From Hofstenia miamia (lineage: Eukaryota; Xenacoelomorpha; Acoela), in contig SCFE01000044.1 in NCBI GenBank assembly GCA_004352715.1, positions 685,017 through 749,016 on the forward strand: a stretch of 64,000 nt of DNA. The letters run 5' to 3'. Position numbers and translations under genes: made by a program. Below the pieces are notes generated by a model. It ran no database searches, was not told the origin of the DNA, and saw only the letters and a list, made by a program, of their open reading frames with translations. Positions 1-11,890 of this stretch are shown piece by piece. How positions within the stretch are numbered: the first letter of the stretch is position 1; each line of letters starts with the position of its first letter.

Positions 1-63
1 AAGAATAAAGAAGCAAAATTTCTTTAGACTTTCCACTAGCACTAACATTTCAGATTTTGTAGC

Positions 64-789
64 TCAAGGAAATAGGGGGTTTCTGCAATGAAGAACCCAC
101 TTTAAGATCTTATTGTGAAGCATGTACACAATGCTAATAGCTTTATGAATTATCAGGTTGAGATCATCTTTGGAATTGCAATTGAGTTCAAGGTGACTAC
201 TAATACTGGGCGGAAAGCCCCAACAAATACACCAAAAAAGATCATGCTTTGAATATTCAGGGGTGAGCTTACTTAAGTGGAACAGCCTTTCCACCTTTGT
301 GATATATGTACAGACATCGTCACCCCTCTTGAACAAAAGGTTGCATAATAGCATCTTGTATTGATGCTTAATGTGAGGCGCCTTGTAATGGTCCTCAAAA
401 TAACCAATGAGAAGTTGTTAATTAGTCTTCACGTCCTAATCCAACATCATGTATTGGTTGTATGCAAGACCTTGAAGGTAGGTAGGGAATTGAGCAACAG
501 CGGCATTTCAAGTGGCTTTGAACTGCTGCATGGTTAATTCGAAGAGGAAAAACCACTCTTTGAAAGACTGTGAAATTTCATTGATCTTTCCAGTGAACTT
601 AGGCAAAATAGAATGACGATTAAATAAGTTAGCAGTTTCATGTCCAACAGCATTAAGATTGAAGGTTGCAAAGTTTACCATAGAAGAGTGCGACTCACAT
701 TCCAACAGAAGAAAGAAATATTGGTGGTTCACTGATTTGCCTAATAAACACAGAAATTCCATAAACAACTCCAGCAGTGACCAATTCAC
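64..789 (-). pseudogene. Retroelement Gag fragment (copy A)
   Basis: Read on the minus strand, this stretch encodes a Gag-like polypeptide in two open segments (508-789 and 64-354). They are separated by about 150 bp that stays readable but carries stops. Short legible pieces are LPKFTGKINE and FKEWFFLFELTMQQF in the first segment, and GDDVCTYITKVERLF in the second. This is the pattern of retrotransposon Gag capsid domains: a 'P.F.G.....F..W...FE' opening and a later 'Y...V..L' helix. The matching copy at 1905-2870 supports a repeated element. No nucleocapsid zinc knuckle, protease or RT is visible, so it is a fragment. LTRs were not found. Assignment to retrotransposon Gag is fairly safe; the clade (Ty3 or BEL) is not determined. 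Confidence 0.6.
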
Positions 790-899
790 ATGGCATCACA
801 CCAAAGCCATATCCACAAAGCCATCCTTACTCACCATGGTGCTAATTGTGTGTGTCAAGATGTAATTTCTAGCTCAATAAACAATTTATCTCAGAGTTC

Positions 900-1904
900 T
901 ATTATCTCAGCTCATGTAAATAAATAAGAAACAAAATGCACATAATTGCTGCACATTCACATTTGCCAACAGCATAGTATATTTGCAGTGTGTTAATTGT
1001 CATTCTCTACATCACATTTCAGTTCCATTTACTGCAGGATAGATTGGGGAAACCACTATACACATACAAGAATGGATTATGCCAAGTCTACTCAAGAGAA
1101 GTCTTGTTTAACTAAAAGAGGCATTCTACCTGAGTGATGAAATTATGACCATCATCACTAGGGCAACCAGAAATATGACTTAAAAACAAAATAAGACCTT
1201 ATTTTTATGACAAAATATGAGGGAATTTTTTTAAATATGTTCTAAAATATAACCATCCATTTTTCAAAATGATCAATATAAGCAATATAAAATGTTTTCT
1301 ATTACTGAGAGCAAGATATAAAACAATGCAAAAACTCTTACATAATAATAAGTCAATTTCTTAAAGTAACTGTTTCACTAAATTACAATAACAATATATA
1401 AATTTACAAATATGGTGGTAAAAATTAGTTCATAGGCCAAGAGTTTTCTCACCATAGATAAACTTCTCTCAACTGCAGTTGATGTTTTAGCTTGGCATAC
1501 AATTCTGATATTATGTTCATCTATTGGAATTTCAACGTTGATATTTTATGATAGCAGCCTTAATTGAAGCAATTACATTGTCAACCCTCATAAATGTTGC
1601 CTGAATCTGCATGACACAGTTCTACAACATGTGTGCCTTGCAAAATCTATGAAACAATAATGCATATAGTTTCTTTAATGTTTTTCAAATTATTTTAAGC
1701 CATCACAATCCAGCATCCATTTTAAGGCTTTTTTCTTAATTTAATAAAAATATGCCATATTTTTCAAAAACCAAAAATATGACTTTTTATGACTTTATAA
1801 CTTCCTATTTAACTGCACCCCAACTCTGAAAACCATCTAATTTTAAACAGATTTTAAAATAGATAAACAGAAAAAAATATTACTTTTATTGCTTTTGGTT
1901 GCCC
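900..1904. other. AT-rich spacer between Gag remnants
   Basis: No coding segment, RNA gene or clear repeat is visible here. The stretch is very AT-rich and nearly lacks CpG. Confidence 0.4.
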
Positions 1905-2870
1905 AAATCATCACCTTTCTTGAACTTCATTTCACAAAGCAAAATTTTGTATTGTTGGTTAATGTGCAGAGCTCTGTGGTGGTCTTTGAAATATCTCACT
2001 GAAAGTTTATAATCAGACTTATCCAGCATCATTTACTGGTTGTACACCAACCCTTAAATGTACAGAGGAAACTGAAGAACAACACCATGATGGCTCAAAC
2101 AATGTTGTTTAATAGTCAATTCAAAAAGGAAAACCACTCCTCAAAGAATTGAGAAACTTTGTTGATCTTTCCAGAGAATTTAGTTAGCATAGAATGCTTG
2201 TTAGCATATTCTATAATAGTGGACTTGAGGAGAAGCATTGAGTCAGAGATCTTTAGAAGTTTTCAACTCAAAAGGAGAGCTTGGAGACATACTGCTGCTA
2301 GAAGGCATTGAATTTAACAAGCCTGAAGTCAAGGTACACAATGTTGACAAAGTAGTTGGGGAATTAGAGAGTGTTGCATAGGTCAGGGTGGCTGCCAAAA
2401 CTATGGCTGCCTGAGAGCAACTTTGAGGGCTTGACAAAGCAGGTGGTGTTGCCAGTCCACATGCTTGAGATGACTTGCATGTTAAGAATGTTGTTGGATA
2501 ATTATTGAGTGAGATTAGTTATCCTGTTAAACACTTGTCTCTCAAAAGCCTGTAGCTCTTGATGGGAGACTGCTCTAGGATCTATTGGGATTAAGTCATC
2601 AGATGCAGCATCTGGTGCAAATGGGTTCCTAGATTACAATTGTGTCATGGGTTCTGCTTCAGTAGCCTGTTGAATATTATCCTTCAAAAAAGCAACTTTC
2701 TGCATCAAGATGTTGTTAGATTCCAGGAGCTCACTTTCACAGCAAGCCCACACATGGATTTCATTGTTCAAACAGCTTATCTTCTTGCAAGGTTCCTCTT
2801 GAGAGTGTGTTAACTGCTTTATGAAATGCTGGAGCTTAGTGACCTGCTTTGAAATATTTCTTATGGAACT
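1905..2870 (-). pseudogene. Retroelement Gag pseudogene (copy B) with N-terminal coiled coil
   Basis: This minus-strand relative of the fragment at 64-789 is more decayed and extends further toward the N-terminus. The upstream part (about 2640-2860) reads as a charged, leucine-rich, probably coiled-coil segment, for example KQVTKLQHFIKQLTHSQEEP. A linker with DDLIPIDPRAVSHQELQAF follows. The part at 1905-2200 aligns with copy A (for example YKLSVRYFKDHHRALHIN). In-frame stops are scattered throughout. The DNA is almost free of CpG, as expected if the stops arose by loss of methylated CpG or by age. No pol gene is seen. It is a non-functional retroelement remnant. Confidence 0.55.
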
Positions 2871-2899
2871 GGGAGTACATCTGATTCAGTGAGAATATG

Positions 2900-4250
2900 A
2901 TGGGAATGTTGAACATGTCAGTCAGCTTTAGATAGTGAAGAGGGCTTCTGAAAGACTGTCTGCAGATGAGACAGACAATGATGTGAGTGGTGAAGTTTCC
3001 ATTTCTATCTGCTACAAAGGAGGCAAAAAATAGGAAAACAATAACTCAGTAGCAGTGGGGGCAATAAGAAACCAGTTCTTCAAGTAAAAATAAGTAAGAA
3101 AATCTAAGGGGTAACAAAAATATAAATTTCACAAAATAACATGAAAACAAGTCTTTAGTAAAAGAAAATCCAAATAACAAGATAGTAAAAAAATCAAAAT
3201 AACATTTCATTGACATTTGAGAATTGAGCCTTCATGAGCAACTCATTTGCTTGACTTGAACAACCTGAATCACAGCATCAGTAGTTGGGTAAAACAAAAA
3301 TGCAAATTCAACAGCATCATAGCCAACCTCAGAAAGGGCATCTCTCAATCCAATTTGAATAAGTACACAAGAGTAAAACAACAACAACCATAGACATGTA
3401 AAAACAACTAGATAAAAAGAACACTTTTCAACTAACAAGCAACCAGATATAAAATTATAATCCATATATGTTTGAGGTCACATCAGGGTCACTATGTATA
3501 ATTGTGAGATTGATTAGGAGTAAACTGCTAATTCAGTATTTTGACTCCAATAAAAAGGTGCTCCATAGTGATAGAACTGTAAGACATAAACCTAATCCAT
3601 CTCTGATTCCTGCAAAACAATTATGGCTAATTGAACTTAACTAAACTTTTTTTAAGTAACAAGAAGAGTAGTTTTCACCAATTTCATATGACATCACAAC
3701 AAAAATGAATAATCAGCAAATGCTTTGTACAAGAAAATAAACAGTGCTGCCCTACTAAGTCTCACATTGCATTGTCTATCTCAATATAGTCTATTATCCC
3801 TAGACATACATAGAGAAAATAAATTTGATAAATAGCATGTAGTTACCAACAGGCATGATTTAACCAGTGTAAAATATTATATGGTTTTGTTTAAACAAAT
3901 TGTAGATTTTTATCATTTGTCATTTGCATTGGTGCTAAATACTGCCTTATAATTAGTTAGATTAGTTTGTTACGTCACTATGATGTTGTGATCCTTCACT
4001 ATCAAGTTTTCTAGTGCAGTTATATGAAATTATAATTATCTGTCCCCTTGTTTTAGATAAATGTGTTATTGCTCTATAATTTTGTGAGGGAACTTGAATG
4101 TGAAATTTGTAAAACCTGAACAGGTAATAATGCTTGATTGTTATAAATACATGAGAAACCTATAGTGAGTGCACAATATAATTTGTATCACTTCAATCAT
4201 GTTTGATCTTTTTTTGATTTATTTATTAAGCTATTAAGCTAACCCTTGTA
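2900..4250. other. Gene-free CpG-poor stretch
   Basis: Small open frames occur (for example 3232-3465 on the minus strand, with a hydrophobic composition), but none looks like a real gene. The 5' part may be untranslated sequence of the Gag element just upstream. No LTR boundary could be placed. Confidence 0.4.
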
Positions 4251-4700
4251 GATTCTTCTATGGATTGTTGTGAAATAATTATTGCTTAAGTTCCAGTGAC
4301 AATTTGGGAGTTACTCTGCTGTGTCTAGGGCAACAAAATGCTCTCTAACAGTTGGCAGCCTAAATCATGGTACCACATTAGGTTATGGCTATAATTTAGT
4401 ATAGGGAAACAACTTTTATTTGATCATTTCTATTCATACATTGCACTTAATAATTTACACTGTGATGATAATATACTGCTGGTGAACACAAATGCATGGT
4501 AATTACATGTGATATTTATTATTTATTTACATAGGCTGAGGAAATAAGAACAATTGAGATCTGCTTTAATTGAGCTGGAAATTAACAACTAGAGACGCAT
4601 AATTAGAAGCTTGGAAAGCTTGGATCAATTTGAGGATGCTGCTTCAGTATGATGCCATGTTGGAGGATAATTCTCAGTGAACTATTTTTCTGTTTTATTA
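4250..4700. repeat. Dispersed repeat family R2, copy 1
   Basis: Blocks here recur in order at about 7500-7880 and 16380-16890. They are a CACATTAGGTTATG-type block, then TTTACACTGTG, then CATGGTAA with a T-rich tail, then a block ending near GATGCCAT. Divergence is high and there are many small indels. No coding capacity is seen. This is probably a non-autonomous TE. Confidence 0.5.
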
Positions 4701-5219
4701 ATTGAACTGGCGACCTACCAATGTTCTGTTTTCTGTTGAAATGCAGGTCACTTGCTATGATGGTAGCCTTTGCAACCTTCTACCTATTAAGTGAGTTACC
4801 TAGTACCACTGGAGTAGTCAGAGTGCCCCTGTGACTCTACAAAATTGAAAACAACAAGTTTTTATATACTAACTGTACACCTACATCTAACCTAATGCTG
4901 CTACAATTAGGGGTGGAGAAAGAAAAAGCTAATAGTGTGGCATAATGTCATTATTAACAAAGAAACTAAGACTATTAACAAACTCTGATTTAATTATAAT
5001 AACACAATTATCAAATAATTTTTGTAAAACAATTTTAAGTGCAGTTACAAAATAGTGGTTGTCAGCAAATTCTTTGAGAGAAGGCTGAAGACAAAATTGC
5101 TAAAGCTAATTTAGTATTAACCTTGCTTAATAAGAAGCAGAGGAAGGAATAGTAAACAACTTTGAAATTAAAAAAACAGGTACATGCTAATTGTTTATCT
5201 GTTTGTGCAATTGGAATAT

Positions 5220-6060
5220 AAATAGCTTGTAGTAGAATTACTAAGTGATGAATTTAGGTTCATTAGATTTATATTTTTTGTATTGTCAAGTTTGATTATA
5301 AATGACAACAGAAAGCTTAGCATTCAACCACATGAGTAGTTTCCAGGTGTTCCCCAAATTCTTTTAAAGGACTTTTGGAGCAGCTGCACAATCAGCCATT
5401 TATCACATGTTGCAGTTGTTAGCCTGTAATGAAATTGTGCTCATATTTGGGGTGTAAAGATCGAATTTTTTATGTTTAGCTTTCCAATCAATTAATTCCC
5501 TGAAATATGAATATGTCATCTAACAGTTGGAAAGCTAGACCTAGGTTCACTATTTGTTTTAGATCCAAATTGTTTTGGTATAATAATAAGAACTATTATA
5601 CATACAAGGTGCCCACAAGCCCCATTATATCTTACATGTTTGCAACATTTTTAAATTTAAGTAGTTGCAGAGTTATCTTATTTTAGGCACTGTTTAAGAC
5701 ATCTTTTCAGCAGGATCCATTGATTTTTCACATGTATGTTGTAGATATTAATCTGAATTTATATGTAGGGCTATTTATGTGTAGGATCTATGATAAGCTG
5801 AAGCATTCAGGTTGTGAGTATTCATTTATTGCAATTGTCAATCATAGCAAAAACAATCAATGCACAAAATTGATTTGGAATTCCAATGTCCACACACTGA
5901 GAACATTCCCTTGCACTGAGGCTTGATTGTGAGTCATAACCAATTCTATTGACCATCTTTGTTCTTCCTTTCATTGCATTGCTCAGTGTTGGGTTTTGAC
6001 TCTTATAACATCTTGCAGTAGATCTAAATGGAGTTCAATTAGTGATTGTAGTATAAAGTA
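5220..6060. repeat. Dispersed repeat family R1, copy 1 (CpG-decayed)
   Basis: Similar over most of its length to 58480-59300. Shared blocks include TTTTAGATCCAAATT, an ACATACAAGGTG / ACATACGAGGTG pair, and GGGCTATTTATGTGTA. The copy here has TG or CA where the other copy often has CG, so it looks older or more deaminated. No open frame is shared. Confidence 0.5.
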
Positions 6061-6457
6061 GTTGTATCAACAATTTTAACTAATATTAATTGAATTGAAA
6101 GCTTAACTGGTTGGGATTGTACACATAGAGAAATGGAGTCATTAATGGTAATTTGGTCTAGCCTTACTCAATATAGTCCAATCTAATCATTGTACAGATT
6201 CTACCTCAGTTCCTGCTTGTTTCAACACATTTCCCATATTATTGCTGGAGCCTATCTAATTGTTTGCATATTAATAAAGAAAAATAACAATGTGTGTAAG
6301 AAAAGATAACAATAAAACAATGCAAAGCTAATTGATTCTGTCTGAACAAACAACAGTTTGCTGTATGATTATATACAATTGACTAATACCTGCAAATTGT
6401 TTACAGGTTCCCTTGATATTAAAGTTTAATTTAAGCAATGTAAGTTTAAATTGAGGG

Positions 6458-7383
6458 GACAATCAAATACCGCACTGTTTACATGAGTAATATTGAAAGT
6501 AAGAACATTGCAAATTATTCAATATAAATTAATTGCAAATCAAATGAATCATTCAATAATACAAAAAATATTAATATATATATGAAGTAATATTATTATA
6601 GTAAGAGATATTGGGGTAACTAAGAAAACTCTGGATTTTAGTCTCTATAAGTTTCCCTGGTTATCACAACCAAGGTTCCTATTGTTTATTTAAGACTCTA
6701 GCCTTTTTCTATTAGTGGTTACTGGACTAATAAGTGCAATCAACCAAATATAGAGGCCCCAATTATTACCCAAAGAGTTATGACTATGCAAACATTTCCA
6801 TGATATATTCACGTGTTGCTATAACAGAATACAAGCTTGCTGCATTATCAGCAATAGGTGGCTTGAGATTTTGATGATGAAATACAAGAGAGAAGAGGTA
6901 GCCCACCAGGAGCCCTTCATGTGGATTACTAAAAGCCTGCATATGCTACTGTTAAGAGTTGGGACAAAGACTTAGCCTCTGAAATGATTAAGGAAGCTTA
7001 AAAATTGTCTAGGGGCCACTCCTAAAATTACTACCCAAAGGTTAATGTACAGAAGAGGACGGAATGTCTATCAGGGAACAATCATGCCTCTATATTTAGT
7101 TTGCACCTATTAGGCCTATAATCACTAATAGTAAAAGTCTAATGTCTCCAATAAACATAAGGACCTTGGTTGTTGTAACCAGGGAAACCAGTAGAGACTA
7201 ATTTTGAAAGTTTCTTTGGTTACCCTGATATATGCTGCATTAATATTATCTAATATATAAGTTTAATATTTATTTTGTAGTGTGAAATGATTTATTTGAT
7301 TTGAATTCAATTGATTAATTTGTAATTTTTGTAATTTTGATGATAATCATGTGAAATAGTACAGTATTTGATTGTCCCCTTCA
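6458..7383. mobile_element. Fold-back element with arms of about 300 bp
   Basis: The left arm (about 6458-6790, starting GAGGGGACAATCAAATAC) is the inverted, diverged copy of the right arm (about 7085-7383, ending GTATTTGATTGTCCCCTT). The arms share internal landmarks, including GTTTCCCTGGTTA, ACAACCAAGGT and an ATATAGAGGC block. The unique middle is about 300 bp and non-coding. A single arm of the same family lies at about 7970-8110, and another outer end at 16266-16290. This is a non-autonomous fold-back DNA element. The superfamily is not determined. Confidence 0.6.
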
Positions 7384-7499
7384 TTCAGATTTACATTGCT
7401 TAAATTGAACTTGTTAATGAGGAGAAACATGTAAATTTTCTGCAGGTATTAATCATTTGTAGATAAATCTAGGGCAATCTGTTATTTGTTCACAAGAAT

Positions 7500-7880
7500 C
7501 AATTAGTTTAGTTTCATGCTAGTGTGATTTTCTATCACACTCACAGTTTTATGCATTATTATTATTTGATATCATAATATTTAGATAGGCTTTGACAATG
7601 ATTTGGGAGTTATGCTGAAATGAATTACAACTAATAGCTTTTTGATTCTGCAAACCAAATTGTGGTTGCATTAGGCTAGGTATAGTTATTCAGCTAGTTA
7701 ATAAAAACTTGTTCCTTTAATTTTGTTCAGACATAACATTTTACACTGTGATGAAATCATAGGGCAGCAGTACTTATTTTTTCATAGGAAACATTTAGCT
7801 CATGATGGATCTTTGGTGTGATGCTGTGTAGAACTGGTGAATCTTCTAGTTATCTGAGGAAAGCTCTGTTATGGTTAACT
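7500..7880. repeat. Dispersed repeat family R2, copy 2
   Basis: Matches copy 3 closely around AACATTTAGCTCATGATGGA and TTTACACTGTG, and copy 1 more loosely. Non-coding. Confidence 0.5.
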
Positions 7881-7969
7881 ACCAGTCATTAGTTTTGATC
7901 ATATCAGAAATGAATTAGATCTGTGCCACTCATTTCTAATTCTACTTTAATTTCATTGATGGAACAATT

Positions 7970-8110
7970 GGGGCCTCTTTATTAAATTGATTGCACCTAT
8001 TGGGTCAGTAGCAACTAATAGCAAAAGCCTAGGTTTCCAACTAAGCAATATAGTCTTGGTTGCGGTAATCAGGGAAGCTGGTTACCACCAATATCACCTC
8101 ATCTTATTAT
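7970..8110. repeat. Solo arm of the 6458-7383 fold-back family
   Basis: Carries the same landmarks as the right arm of the fold-back element (GGGGCCTCT, GATTGCACCTATT, CTAATAGCAAAAGCCTA, CTTGGTTGCGGTAATCAGGG) in the same orientation. An (AT)n run follows at about 8135-8156. Confidence 0.45.
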
Positions 8111-8431
8111 AATATTAATACATAAATAAATAAATATATATATATATATATATATCTATCAGTTAATATATATTTTTTGCCTGTTTGTAATTAGATTGTT
8201 TTGACTTATTTTGTTGATTTCAATTGGTTTGATTTATTTTGTTATCTTCCCCATTTTGATATTAGTCATATGACTTAAGTTATATCCTACTATATATAAT
8301 TTAATATGTAGTTTAATATTTGTTTTCTAGGTAAATTCTTTGATTTATTTTTTTTAATTTGATCCATTTTCTGATTTCTCTCATTTTGAGTATTCAGAGA
8401 ATAAGTTAATTCCAAACTTCTTCTTACAGAA

Positions 8432-9103
8432 TCAGGCCTCCGGCCGAAGCGATGAACCATTTCCAATACCTAATGTCTCAGCTCATTTTAGACTAGAGAA
8501 AATGCAATTATTATAGCTACATGCAAACCGCGCTTCCTAACCGTACTCATCCTTATACCTAATACCTACTATCACCTAGACTAGAGGAGTCAAACCAGAG
8601 GACCATTTAAAGCCTCAGGTTATCCTACCTTTCGCCCGGAGTGATACCTTAAGCGTTGATCATGTTGATCAAATACATATAAAATAATAAAGATAATAAA
8701 AGATAATAAGAGGGCACTTTATGAAAACTATCTTATCCGAAAAATGCTAAAAGATAATGTTAATAAATATACGGCTGGGGAAATCTATAATAGTTAAAAG
8801 AAAAGCAACTGGAAGCTAGGGTAGCAAAACTTAAATTAAGCAGAAATCACACATTTGAGTATTTACAAATAATGGATAACAATAACTCACTTGTGATCAA
8901 ACGGTGAGTAATAGCAGAACAAATATTTAAAACTACTGCGATGTCTGAAATTCAAATTACGCAAACAAAATGGATTCCTCGTACGAGCAACCAATCAAAA
9001 TACAAAGAATATTCAATCACTAATTGTACATTGCTTATCGTCGCTATATTACTAAATCGACACATAATATCAATTTACAACTTAGGGATGCAAATATACT
9101 ACA
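8432..9103. repeat. Dispersed element R3, long copy
   Basis: The 3' part (8912-9103, starting ATAGCAGAACAAATATTT and ending GCAAATATACTACA) is almost identical to 16061-16252, just after the first large gap. Only about two substitutions were seen by eye, so the family is young. The 5' part (from ATCAGGCCTCCGGCC) has no second copy in the window, but the gap at 15061-16060 probably hides one. It has normal CpG content, in sharp contrast to the sequence before it. No coding capacity is evident. It might be an LTR or a DNA-transposon derivative. Confidence 0.55.
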
Positions 9104-9700
9104 ATATCTAACACTATATTTCAACAAATAACCTGTATATTGACTTTCTTTTTATGTTTTGAGTATGTTTGTTTGATGTTAAGTCAATAAAGTCAATTTT
9201 TGTGATTTATAAAGTCAATTTTTTCGATTTTTGGGTCAACTTTTTGGGGGCCCTAATTATGACATTTCGCTATCAACTACAAGAGCATCTACAATCAATC
9301 CCTGTCAGGAAGGTATTGTAAGACATTTTACTATTACACATTATGTCCTTGATCTCTGAAAGAACTTGCGAGGATTTTCAAAAATTTTCATCCCAGGGTC
9401 AATTTTTCAATAGAAGTTTGAATGTGTAAATTTCAAACATGTTTTACACCAAAAGTCAGACACCAGCTCAATATCTAATTTATCATCACCAAGGACAACT
9501 ATCATATGCCTCTGCTCAAGTTCTCGATGAAGAATTTTTTTTGATAAAACAATGATTGGCGCTTTGTTTTTCGAATATTAATGAATTATGAGAAGATGAA
9601 AGCATATATTGGTTTATGCGTTTAAAAAAGTCATCTTGTAAGTATTGATGAACTATTCTGTGAAAAACAAGATCATAATATTTTTCATAAATCTATGGCA
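9104..9700. other. Gene-free stretch with a short AGTCAA-rich direct repeat
   Basis: Around 9180-9245 the motif AAAGTCAATTTTT occurs repeatedly, a short imperfect tandem repeat. No gene is seen. Confidence 0.4.
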
Positions 9701-9739
9701 TTATCACGATTCAAAGAAATGTGAAGATTTCTGTGATTT

Positions 9740-9965
9740 GATAACTGAACAGCATGCACGTCGCATTTACAATGAGTGAATTGGCTCACGCAATTCTCAG
9801 CAATGCTAAGTCGTATATATGGACTTCCTAAAATTCCCTAAAAACAAGAAAGATCCACCTTTGAAGCCCATATTATCTATGATCAATTCATCCATTTAAA
9901 AACTTTCAAAATGGTTAGACAAATGAATTAAATGCAGTCAGACCTCCTTCTTAGTCAAATAACCC
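9740..9965 (+). pseudogene. Penelope-like element RT fragment (RT N-terminal motif)
   Basis: The plus strand reads LITEQHARRIYNE, then SRIYGLPKIP. A one-base frame shift follows, then KNKKDPPLKPILSMINSS. 'GLPKIHK...LRPIVS' is the hallmark early RT motif of Penelope-like elements, so this is a short, frame-shifted PLE piece. It ends in stops before the catalytic core. A hAT-like element lies about 150 bp downstream. The continuation beyond that element (from 11410) shows no RT core. Confidence 0.6.
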
Positions 9966-10124
9966 TTGATTTTATTCAATATAGGGTAGCTTAAAATAGT
10001 TTATAATCCATAAACTGCAAAAACATTCAAAATTGCGCGCTGAAAAAATTAAAGTGACTAAATTTGATGAATTGCAGAACTCTTCGCTAAGAGATAAATT
10101 TGGTTTACCTAATGCTGATGAACT

Positions 10125-11398
10125 GGAGTAGGGCATGTATCGGTCACGGACAAAAGTGTACGGACACGGGCCGGGCATACGGGCTCCGAACATAGCGTTA
10201 TTATTTTTTGTTGTTCAATGATAATATCAAGAAGACATTTTTTCGTGTAATATATAAGAGACTAATCTCTAGAAAATAATTATTTCGAAAAAAAATATTT
10301 TAATGATGCACACAACACAAAGTCATTTCTTTGGGATAGTGGCAGTGCAAGATTTTACCAGGACCGTGGCTCGCATTTGCAAGTTAGGAAGGCCATGTCC
10401 CTAAAAAGTTTAATAAATTAATTATAGTTCTGCTCATATAAAATAGTTTTGCACTTTTTCTTGAACTTTTAAATAGAATGGAATTAGTATTTTAACTATT
10501 TTAACTAAAATATATTCATTCTATCTTAGTTACAGAATAATAGAATAAATACTATGGAGATTTGTAGACAGGATGCCTGGAGGAAGGAGGCTAAGTGTCC
10601 CAACAGGGAGGGCTATGCCCGTCAGTGCCGGCGCTGGATTTTACCATTGTCGCATAAAGTTCATGCTTACAATACCCCAAAGCAAGCAAACAATTTCATT
10701 TATTCAAATCATTTAAATAAATGTGACGAAATTTCCTTGTATATGTGTAACAATTTGCAAATAAATTCGGATTTTGCTGAAATGTACAAATATATTTTTT
10801 AATAAATGTAAATAAATACTTGTAATAAACTAATTACTAATTCTTAACACTGAGATTCAATTTCTCATAAATTATTCCTATGCATCATTACTGAATTCAA
10901 AAAGGTTTTCAAATAAGAAAATAATATCTAAAAAATAGAAATTTTGTTTTAACTTTCATTAAAAAAATTGATTTCCTAGAAAAATAGATTTTTTGTAATG
11001 TAAGAAGCGCAAGTTGTTGACTTCCATATCGTTTCATTGGAATTAATGTAATATACTTATTATTAAATGTCATCAAGCAGTGCAGTGTAGTGTTAATTTA
11101 AATTCTTTTCATACAGTTTGATGTATTGTCAATTATGAGGTTTGTTGGAGGATTTGTCAATGAATTGACAAAACTTTTTGATAAATATGCTGGAAACGGA
11201 ACTTCACTATGACTTTGTAGTTGTAAATTTAAACTTCTCAGTAATGTTACCAAGAGTGTTTAATTTCGTTTTTGCTGTTACTCAATGATCCTTGTTATGA
11301 CTGTTTAAGTATGCTTAGGATACGGGCACTGACAAACTTATTGGCCTATTTTTATGGGTACGTGCTACGGACTGGGCACGAGCACGGGCCCTAACCTA
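10125..11398. mobile_element. hAT-like non-autonomous element, copy 1
   Basis: Flanked by an identical 11-bp sequence GCTGATGAACT at 10114-10124 and 11399-11409, consistent with an 8-bp or slightly longer target-site duplication. The ends are G+C-rich. The left end is GGAGTAGGGC followed by ACGGACACGGGCCGGGCAT. The right end carries GGATACGGGCACTGACAAAC and GGACTGGGCACGAGCACGG. The ends are roughly complementary (TAGGGC near each outer end). The interior is AT-rich without a transposase; the 82-codon open frame at 10554 is probably chance. A second copy is at 17226-18641. The hAT assignment rests on TSD length only. Confidence 0.55.
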
Positions 11399-11444
11399 GC
11401 TGATGAACTAAAAAATTAACTACAAAGATCGGAGTTTAGGTAAG

Positions 11445-11890
11445 CTTAAAATTTCTATGAATACCCATGGAACTGTTACCAACTTAAGCTTTAAAGATAT
11501 TCCAAGGCCTTATAAGAATTTTTAAAATTGTCACTACAATTAGAAAAATATAAGTTTAGTTCTTTAAATAGTTGCATTGATGTATATCGTTTTTGAACTT
11601 TGTTTTCAAAGCCCAAAATCAATTCTGTGTTCCATTAATGCATTGCATTACATTTTGAAAGTTTAAAATTACTAAAATTTTATTTATCAAGCAAATTAAT
11701 ACTTAATGGCCAATCTTCAATTATGACATGTTATTTTTTAGGGGACCGTTCCAATGTTATGACCAACCTAATAATTTTCAAGTTGTAATGACACTTTCAA
11801 AAAAACTTATAATAACTTGAAAGAACTTGAAAGATTTTTAATGTTTTAGTTGGTAGCAGTTCCATGGGTAATGAATTTCTGATAACATTC
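11445..11890. mobile_element. Short inverted-repeat element (MITE-like)
   Basis: Left part ACCCATGGAACTGTTACCAA (about 11464-11483) is matched in inverse by TTGGTAGCAGTTCCATGGGT at about 11849-11868. The similarity extends inward for roughly 80 bp, including an AAAATTGTCACTACAA-like block. The middle carries GGGGACCGTTCCAATG. Non-coding. Family unknown. Confidence 0.5.

Noticed and set aside
3232-3465. Hydrophobic 77-codon minus-strand frame
   Set aside because: Could pass for a membrane segment, but there is no neighbour, no conservation and it lies in decayed CpG-poor DNA.
10111-10130. CTGATGA near a PLE piece, considered as a hammerhead core
   Set aside because: It is part of the 11-bp target duplication, is repeated at 11399, and no GAAA with a stem II follows.
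10554-10802. 82-codon open frame inside the hAT-like element
   Set aside because: Not conserved in copy 2 and no protein features. Part of it is the G+C-rich repeat of the element interior.
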